This document shows positions 57,348 through 64,000 of a stretch of 64,000 nt of DNA, one piece after another (positions within the stretch are counted from its first letter, which is position 1; each line of letters opens with the position of its first letter). The stretch spans positions 1,364,001 through 1,428,000 of the forward strand of contig JAWNGF010000011.1 in the NCBI GenBank assembly GCA_037039685.1, read 5' to 3'. The stretch comes from Ceratobasidium sp. AG-K. Taxonomy: Eukaryota; Basidiomycota; Agaricomycetes; Cantharellales; Ceratobasidiaceae. The notes beneath the pieces were generated by a model that saw nothing but the letters and a program-made list of their open reading frames with translations, searched no databases and was not told where the DNA came from. The position numbers and the translations under genes were made by a program.

Positions 57348-57804
57348 TGTCGTAAGCTTCTTCTTGGTGGCTATGAAACAAGCCGCGATGGAGAGTGGAC
57401 AGCACTAAGACCTAAGTGACCTCTTGAACCGCAACGCACTTAAGCGTCTGTAGGCTCTTGAGGGTAGGGGTGGTTCTAAGTGTCACTCAAAGGGGATGTT
57501 TTGACGAGACAAAACAAGCTGGGGTTGCCAGGCTTGTTAGTCCTCTATATATATATGCAAAGTGGCCGAGTCACACAAGGCGCAGCCACATGAGTCACAC
57601 AAGAGAGCCAGTCAGGAGTGTCCATGTGAGTCATGCTGTATGAACAGACATGACTCGTACAAAGCACAGCCGCGTCACACAATGTAACAGGATAACCACA
57701 AGAAGGTGGCAACGCGGCAAACGGAAACGGAACACAAACGCAAAAGAAGAGAACAGGCGGGCGAGACAACAGGCGAGTCCGATGGAGTGAGCTAGCTCAC
57801 GACA
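57348..57804 (-). repeat. E5 3' LTR
   Basis: 457 bp; in element sense it starts TGTCGTGAGC and ends GCTTACGACA. It holds a TATA run and the AGCTTGTTTTGT start-site word of the family. CpG dinucleotides are kept where E2 and E4 have TG or CA. Confidence 0.92.
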
Positions 57805-57845
57805 TTACTCCCCCCTAAGAGTCCGTTTGGGGGACCTGAACGGAC

Positions 57846-58610
57846 CTACTGCACTGCACAGTCCTTTTCTATCTTCAGCATGTACTCCTCCAACCCCTCC
57901 TCCTCCTCCAAGGTCAGGTCGATGGGATTAAAAACGGTATTCCCTGGTTCGTCCGAGAATTTCTCCCATTCCTCCCAGGTCTCCTCCTTCGTCCAGTCCG
58001 CCTTGGCCCAGTCCAAAACCCTCTTCTGGGCCTCCACAAAATCTTCATCCCACTGCCGCACATCGGGCTCAGCTTCCTTCCATGCCGACACGTCAGTCTC
58101 CTCCTTCTTCCACCAGTAAGGTTCCCACTCGATCTTCTCCTTCTGGTATCTGCCTCTCTCCATCCTCCAGTCGCTCAGGTCCTTCTCGTAGTTGGCGTCC
58201 CAGGCATCGTTCCATCTAGGTCGGAGCGTTGGCTGCCTCCCGTCGTAACCTGGTACCCACTCGCTCGAGTACGCTCCTTCTTGTCCCCATTCGACCACTC
58301 CGAGCATGTGGGTGGAGAGGAGGATGACCTCCGAGACTTGGAAAGCAGCGCACCCTTGACAGACGAATATGTCCTTTCGTAGGAGTTGCATGCGTGTCGG
58401 CCATTTTTTTCCCACCCACTGGAATTCCCCCAGGTCTGAGTGGAGGATATCGTCTGAGGCCCTGAAGTGCATCCTTCCAGAGCCTTGTTGCGACCTCTTG
58501 AAGACGTAGAGGGCCGCTCCGGAGTCGAGGATCCTGGCGGTAGCGAAGGCGGGTCCGCTGAGGACGCGGACAAGGTTGTTGGAGATGGTAGCACGGGTGA
58601 CAGCAGGCAT
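57846..58610 (-). CDS. E5 accessory ORF (intact), overlapping pol 3' end
   Basis: ATG at 58608-58610 (MPAVTRATISNN) to TAG at 57846; 254 residues with no stop. The protein has FATARILDSGAALYVFK, FQWVGKKW, IFVCQGCAAFQ, a Trp/Glu-rich middle (WEPYWWKKEETDVSAW, KADWTKEETWEEWEKF) and an acidic end containing NPIDLTLEEEEGLEEY, close to a SUMO-interacting motif. It overlaps pol by 436 nt in the -1 frame. It aligns with the split E2 copy along its whole length and keeps its frame, which suggests selection in the family. No known domain recognised. Confidence 0.8.
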   Translation of the reverse strand: MPAVTRATISNNLVRVLSGPAFATARILDSGAALYVFKRSQQGSGRMHFRASDDILHSDLGEFQWVGKKWPTRMQLLRKDIFVCQGCAAFQVSEVILLSTHMLGVVEWGQEGAYSSEWVPGYDGRQPTLRPRWNDAWDANYEKDLSDWRMERGRYQKEKIEWEPYWWKKEETDVSAWKEAEPDVRQWDEDFVEAQKRVLDWAKADWTKEETWEEWEKFSDEPGNTVFNPIDLTLEEEEGLEEYMLKIEKDCAVQ

Positions 58611-61600
58611 TGCAAAGAGCAAAAAAGGTTTAGAGAGTAGAGTTGCGAGTGTTTTTTGGAGTAGTAGCAAGTTTTGCAAGTGATACTACTGGCTTCGCCC
58701 CCTCTGCCTTTTATCTTCCCTGGAGTGTAGTTAGATGGCGTGGGAGCCTCGGGGTGTCGGCGTAGAAGGTCCTTGATGATCTTTGACAGGTGACCAAAAT
58801 CTTCCGCCCTTTGTTCTGTGTCTTCCTCACTTCCATAACCCTTCCATCTGACCCTGTAAAAGAGACCGTCCTTTGTCTCCTTCCAGTCCAAAATCTTCTC
58901 TACTTCGTATTCTTCTTCTCCTTCCTCTGTTATGATCGGCGGTGGTCGGGGTTGGTTACGGCTGAATTCAGTGTCTCCCTTGTAAGGGCTGAGCAGATCA
59001 ATGTGGAAAACAGGGTGCACCCTCATTGTTGCCGGTAAGTCAAGCTCACAAGCGTGTGACCCTATCTGTCGCTTCACAACAAATGGTCCGTGCTTTTTGT
59101 TATCCAGTTTCTTTGAAGGTCTTTTCGTTTGAATGTTCTTTCCTAGCAGCCAAACTAGATCTCCTTCTTGGTACTCGTTCTTCGGCACTTCTTCTGGGAG
59201 TCTTTGGGTTTCCATTGATGCAATTGCTTCGTCCCGGATTTTACGCCATTTTCCTGTGATGTTGTTTGCTTCTGGGACCGCTGATTCTTTGGCCGAGATG
59301 TTCCACAGTGGTTCCCTTCCGTAGACAATTTCAAAGGGGGAACTACCCGTTACGCGGTGCTTCTGTAGATTATAGCTGAATTCCGCAATTGGTAACAAGT
59401 CCGCCCAATCATCCTGCCGGTAGTTGACAAACGATCGTAGCCAGCCTTCCATCCATTGATTGATTCTTTCCGTTATTCCATCTGTTTGGGGGTGGTAGGC
59501 AGTACTGAAACCTGGGTTAGTTCCAATTTGCTCATAAATGGCTTTCATAAGTTTGGAATTGAAAGTAGTCCCTCAGTCTGAGATCGTGCTTTTTGGAAAA
59601 CCGTGTAGTTTCCAAACATTTGTGATGAAAAGGTTTGCAAGGTTGCTTGCCGTGTGAGATTCTTTGCAGGGTATGAAGTGCGCCATTCTTGAGAATCGGT
59701 CCACCACCACTAAGATGCTATCTGATCCCCTGGACTTTGGTAATTTTACTATGAAGTCGAACGCTATGTCTTCCCATGGTCCTTTTGGAATTTCCAGAGG
59801 CTTGATCGGGACTATTGACTTCGATCCCTTTGTCCGTTGGCAGGTTTCGCATGATTCCACGTATCTGTTTATGCCTTGCTTCATTCCTGGCCAGAAGTAC
59901 CTTCTCGATATTAGTTCCAGAGTTCTAGCCTGTCCTGGATGTCCTGCAATTTTTGAGTCGTGATGAATTCGCATGATAGCCAGTCTGGCTTCTTTGTCTT
60001 CTGGGACGTAAATCCTTCCCTTGAACCATAAAAGTCCTTCTTTGAAATCGTAATCTTTTGCACTGTGTTGTAGGGTTTTTGGTAGCGTTTCTCTCGAATT
60101 GCAGAGTTCTTTGATTTGTGCCAATCCTTCATCTGTTTCTTGTGCCTCCTTGATAGTCTCTATGATGTCTGTGTCTACTTGTCCCATGAACCCCTTGAAC
60201 TTTTCAACAGATATCATCACTTGTTCAGGCGTGGGGGTATCTTCATGGTCTGATCGTCTAGACAATAGGTCCGGTTTAGAAGACAGAATTCCAGGGTGGT
60301 AAATGATGTCAAAGTTATAGGAGGCAAGCAATTGGTGCCATCTTGCGTGTCGGCGGTTGAAAGTTCTTGCTTCCTTCCAGAACTGTAGGTTCCTATGATC
60401 GGTGTAGATGGTAATAGGGTCCTTTGTTCCTTCGAGGTATAGCCTCCAATGTGTTAAAGATTCTATGATCGCCATAAGTTCCTTATCGTGGACGTCGTAG
60501 TTGAGTTGAGCCTCATTGAAAGACTTTGAAAGAAAAGCAATAGGGTGTAGGTAGCCATCGTCTTGCCTTTGCGACAGGATTGCTCCCATTGCTACTCCAC
60601 TTGCGTCTGTTTCCAAGAAGAAGGGTTTGTCCGGGTTTGGATGGCGTAGTGTGGGCTCCTTGCTGATTTCCGCCTTTAGGGCTTCAAAAGCTTCCTGCTG
60701 ATCGCTTCCCCATTCCCATTTGTTCTCCTTTCTTGTTAAGGTTGTCAGGGGTTTTGCTAATCGGCTGAAATTCGGTACGAATCTTCTGTAGAAATTTGCG
60801 AATCCTAGGAATGCTTGGACCTGCTTGACAGTTCTTGGTTCCTTCCACTCCCTTATTGCCTTGACCTTTTCTTCCTCCATTGAGATGCCCAAATCGCTGA
60901 TTCCAAGTCCAGTATATGTCAATTTGGTGACAAAGAATTCGCATTTTGGAAGCTTAGCGAATAGGTTTTCTTCCAGTAAGATTTTTAGCACTTTCCTGAC
61001 ATCCACGGTATGTTGACTTCTATCCTTAGAGAAGACTAGGATGTCGTCGATATATACTATGACACATACGTCGATGAGATCATGGAAGATGTGGTTCATA
61101 TATCTCTGGAATATGGTGGGCGCGTTTTTTAGTCCAAAAGGCATGACAACGTATTCGAACAGTCCTTCTTTTGTTCTGAAGGCTGTCTTCCATTCGTCTC
61201 CTTCCTTGATTCTGATATTGTTGAAACCCATGCGCAAATCGATCTTGGAGAAAATTTTTGCGTCCTTGATTTTATCCAAGAGGTCTTCCATTAGGGGCAT
61301 TGGGAATCTGTCGTCCTTCGTGATGGCATTTACTCCTCTAAGATCTTGAACAAGTCGTAGTTGCCAAACTGCCCCTGGATTTTTGGGATCGATCGGCTTT
61401 TTGACAAAGAAGCAAGGTGATGCAATGGGTGATTTGCTTGGTCGGATTTTCCCTGCTGCAATTTCTTCATCCAAGTATTCTCTCAGTGCAATTGACTCTG
61501 CTGGAGAGAGTGGGATAGGTCTGGCTGGTTTCGGGAGTTCAGCTCCTTCCTTGAAGTCGATGGCACAGTCGTATGGGCGATGATCTGGGATTCTCTTGAA

Positions 61601-62089
61601 TTTTTCTTCGCTGAAGACGTCGGCAAATTCCTTGAATTCTTCGGGCAGGTCGTCTATTGAGGCTGTCCTTGCTTGAATGGCTTCTGTCCGCCATGATATG
61701 TGCTTTGTTTTCCAATCGATGACAGGGTTTGATTCTTCTAACCATTCCAATCCTAGGATAAGTTTAGTTTCTCCAGTGGGCATAGCGAAGAAGATTTGTT
61801 TGAAGGTTCTTCCCTCTACTTCTAGTTCCAGTTTTGCCTTGAAACGTATTTGGTGAGAGAGTTCTTTCCCCTGGATACCAATTACTCTTCTAGGAGTGGA
61901 GAGTTCTATGAGTGGAATGTTGTTGGACCGGGCCCATGAAATGTCCAGGAAGTTCTTTGATGCTCCAGAATCGATGAGGGTTGGGATAGGTTCTGTGATT
62001 CCGGCAACGTTTGCGTAAACAATGGTAGATTCATTTGTCGCTCTAAAGTACATTGTTTCCGTTGCCGGTTTCTTGGTCTCTCCACACAC
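58175..62089 (-). pseudogene. E5 pol, complete but for one TGA in the integrase
   Basis: Starts CGETKKPATE in the -1 frame right after gag. Protease (LIDSGASKNF), RT (SKIDLRMGF; YIDDILVF), RNase H (ETDASGVAMGAIL), integrase zinc finger (HHDSKIAGHPG ... CETCQRTKG) and core (VVVDRF) are all intact. TGA at 59573-59575 replaces the residue after ISD (Arg in E3, Gln in E2), then the same frame continues with GTTFNSKL, the catalytic Glu region (GITERINQ) and the chromodomain (VRWKGYGSEED). About 1,300 codons in all. The TGA probably came from CGA. Confidence 0.93.
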
Positions 62090-62116
62090 AGTTAGAGGGA
62101 GACCCCTTCTTTTCCC
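62075..62116 (-). promoter_or_regulatory. E5 predicted -1 frameshift site at gag/pol
   Basis: In element sense: GGGAAAA (62116-62110) as G GGA AAA in the gag frame, a 5-nt spacer (62109-62105), then stem GGTCTC (62104-62099) with GAGACC (62080-62075). The gag stop (62094-62092) lies in the loop. Same bases and spacing as in E2. Confidence 0.65.
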
Positions 62117-64000
62117 GAGTCTTCTACAATTGTTGCCTCCCTTCCTTTGACGCTAGGTTCAGTTGTTATCCATTCCTTGGACGGGCATTTGAATGAGCGG
62201 TGTCCTTCCTGTCCGCACTTCAGGCAGCGGTTGGTTGCTATCCTTGCTTTGTATACTTCGTCAGGCAGCCGCTTTGTAGAGGATTGCCCATTGGTGGTTG
62301 GTTGGGCTCCCTTCTTTCCTGTCGAGGTCTTGATTTGTTGCAATTTTTGGTCAATAGAGATTGCGATTGAGATCCACCGGTCAAGGGAAAGTTCTCGTTC
62401 CGTCCCATCTTCATTGATCAGGGTCAGTTCAAAGCGAGCTAGTTCGGTCTTGACTTCTGACTTCAATCCTTCCTTGAATTGATTTATCAGAGCTTCTTGT
62501 CCCCAGTTGACGTCGACCAATAAGTAACGGAATTCAGAAGCATAGTTTGCTACCGAATTGTTCTGCTTGCATTTCCGGATATCGATTTCGGCTTTAGCTT
62601 TTTTGTTGGGGTCGCTGAACTGTTCCATGAAGTGTGCTTTGAAACTTTCCCATGAGGCGAGATTTTGGTTGTTTTCTCCTTGGTTGAGTGATCGCAAGAG
62701 TACTTGTGCCCAGTGAGTGGCGGCCTTGTTCTCAGACTTGAAGTTTGCTAGGGCTTCGCGGATCCTTTCTTCGCTGGAAGTGTATTGATCGCCTAGACGT
62801 ACGAAGTAGCTTTCCATTTGTGTGATGAACATTTCGGCACCTTCCCCTTTTTTTCCGTCAAAGGCTTCTGGGCGAGTTACTTTGGGCCGACGTGGTCCGC
62901 TACCGGTGTTTGGGTTTTCGGTCAGTCGCTGGATTCTTAATTCTAATTCGTCAATCCTGGTAGATTCTGCGTCTGGATGAGGTGGAGAATTCGATCGCCT
63001 AGAGGGGATCCCGTGCAGGGATGTCTCATCCATTTCTTCTCGCATATTGTTGATGGCTTGCTGAACTTCCGTAATTTTGGTAGTGAAGGAGGCTCCCTCT
63101 TGTCGTAAGGTTTCTAGTCCTTGAGTTACTGCCTCATTCCATTCGAGTTGTGCTTGTCTGGTAGTGTTGAGTTCTTCGCGTACGTTATTTACTAGTCCTT
63201 GGGTGTTGGTAACCTCATTTCGAAGACGGGTTACATCCTGGCCGACTAGGAAAGAATTATGTTCGCCATTTCTTGCCAAGTTCAGAATGTCCGTCAAGGT
63301 TCCTTGTAGGGTGTTGATCGTGTCGTTGAAGATCTGTTGGTTGTTTGCTAGAACCTGTGTGGCTTGTTCTAGGCCACTAAGCCTTCGATCTACGGTGACC
63401 CTCATTCCGTCTATGATCCTAAGGGTAGCGTTGTGTCTTCCTTCTAGAAGGTCGTCTAGGTCATCTAGATTGCTGATTACAGTCCTGCCGCTAGAACTGG
63501 AACTTGAACTTGAGCTCCCCGGATCTCCGGCGCCTTGTTGTACCGGAGCTGATTTGTTGGAGTAACCCTGTGGGATATATGGTGGTGCTGGAATAGCCGG
63601 TGTGGCTGGCTGGGAAGCCACTGGAATTGGTCCTGCGTTGGTGATGGTTCCTCCAATCTGAGGAACTGTAGGGACGTTTGGAATGTGTGGTGTAGGGGGG
63701 GGTCTAATAGGAACAAGCGATACACCCCCATGGGCTTCGGGTTGGGGAGAAAAGAACTGTCTTCTGTTTCCTAATGGCCACAAGGGACGTGATGGTCCTG
63801 GAGTTGCAGTTGGAATGCGGATTACAGCCGGAGTAGGGTCATTCGTAAGATCTCCTGGTTCTCTATTTGTGATCGTGGGTTCTTCTTCTTGTACTGTTGT
63901 CATGTCAGGAATGCCGAAAGCTCCCGGCATTGATGCTTGACTTTGAGGGCATGATCGGGCAGGACCTCCCGCTTGAGTTTGTGCGATATCTTGCTCGTTT
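62092..64000 (-). CDS. E5 gag, N-terminus outside window
   Basis: Open from the window edge to TAA at 62092-62094. Frame continues upstream of the internal Met (MPGAFGIPD, 63930) as ARSCPQSQAS, which matches the region before MPGTFN in E2, so the true start lies beyond 64000. Capsid core (EGAEMFITQMESYF, FKAHFMEQFSDPNKK) and CCHC knuckle (CLKCGQEGHRSFKC) are intact. No stop or frameshift in more than 630 codons. Confidence 0.93.
   Translation of the reverse strand, partial: NEQDIAQTQAGGPARSCPQSQASMPGAFGIPDMTTVQEEEPTITNREPGDLTNDPTPAVIRIPTATPGPSRPLWPLGNRRQFFSPQPEAHGGVSLVPIRPPPTPHIPNVPTVPQIGGTITNAGPIPVASQPATPAIPAPPYIPQGYSNKSAPVQQGAGDPGSSSSSSSSSGRTVISNLDDLDDLLEGRHNATLRIIDGMRVTVDRRLSGLEQATQVLANNQQIFNDTINTLQGTLTDILNLARNGEHNSFLVGQDVTRLRNEVTNTQGLVNNVREELNTTRQAQLEWNEAVTQGLETLRQEGASFTTKITEVQQAINNMREEMDETSLHGIPSRRSNSPPHPDAESTRIDELELRIQRLTENPNTGSGPRRPKVTRPEAFDGKKGEGAEMFITQMESYFVRLGDQYTSSEERIREALANFKSENKAATHWAQVLLRSLNQGENNQNLASWESFKAHFMEQFSDPNKKAKAEIDIRKCKQNNSVANYASEFRYLLVDVNWGQEALINQFKEGLKSEVKTELARFELTLINEDGTERELSLDRWISIAISIDQKLQQIKTSTGKKGAQPTTNGQSSTKRLPDEVYKARIATNRCLKCGQEGHRSFKCPSKEWITTEPSVKGREATIVEDSGKEGVSL

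Larger units (their letters stand above)
57348..64000 (-). mobile_element. E5: best preserved member of the E2 family, minus strand, continues past the window
   Basis: On the minus strand: gag (64000-62092, N-terminus outside), frameshift site, pol (62089-58175), accessory ORF (58610-57846), polypurine tract (57819-57805) and 3' LTR (57804-57348). It keeps CpG sites that are lost in E2 and E4, its RT active site is intact, and only one nonsense codon is seen. GCTAT precedes the LTR at 57343-57347 and may be half of the target duplication; the other end is outside. Confidence 0.93.

Overview
The window looks like a chromosome segment of a filamentous basidiomycete (Agaricomycete type; a Rhizoctonia-like genome is a guess from the general style, not shown). 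Reasons: host genes with many 44-70 bp introns, fungal spliceosomal, RanGAP and complex I genes, and long runs of Ty3/Gypsy chromoviruses with chromodomains. No bacterial operons, CRISPR arrays or rRNA were seen. Layout, left: positions 1-20026 are almost entirely a nest of Ty3/Gypsy elements. An old minus-strand element (here E4; LTR 19572-20026) has its gag gene split by E2 (4324-18499). E2's 3'-terminal accessory ORF is in turn split by E3 (10856-17799, perfect TTGTG target duplication). The 3' half of a fourth element, E1 (1-4001), abuts the far side of the E4 gag. Then come a solo LTR of the E1 family (21893-22321), a foldback element with two 201-bp terminal inverted repeats (23385-24136), and featureless AT-rich sequence. 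Middle (24900-55928) is the host gene block: RanGAP (-), an NDUFA4/MLRQ-like subunit (+), a decayed UbiA relic (-), a 24-exon ABCC transporter (-), a giant Ser/Pro-rich protein (-), a duplicated divergent pair [six-exon membrane protein (-) / UbiA-type prenyltransferase (+)] present twice in tandem, an MFS transporter (+), a four-TM membrane protein (-), HUB1/UBL5 (+) and USP39/Sad1 (-). Right: a truncated LINE-ORF1-like reading frame (55990-57347) is cut off by E5 (57348 to beyond 64000, minus), the best preserved relative of E2. How things fit: E2, E4 and E5 form one family, and E1 and E3 are different families, but E2 and E3 share a striking logic. The LTR contains a TATA box, and 26-33 nt downstream lies an 11-12 nt word exactly complementary to the primer-binding site after the LTR, as in Tf1-type self-priming. 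In E2 and E5 gag ends just after an in-frame GGGAAAA heptamer with a 5-nt spacer and a stem, and pol is open in the -1 frame, so -1 frameshifting is predicted. Three elements (E1, E2, E5) carry an extra ORF overlapping the 3' end of pol in the same relative frame. Most damage to these elements is CpG deamination, including both Asp-to-Asn changes in the E2 reverse transcriptase active site. Among host genes, HUB1 and USP39, both tri-snRNP factors, are convergent neighbours, and HUB1 itself contains a noncanonical GC-AG intron. Exon boundaries given here were placed by hand from splice consensus, reading frame and, where possible, paralogue comparison.
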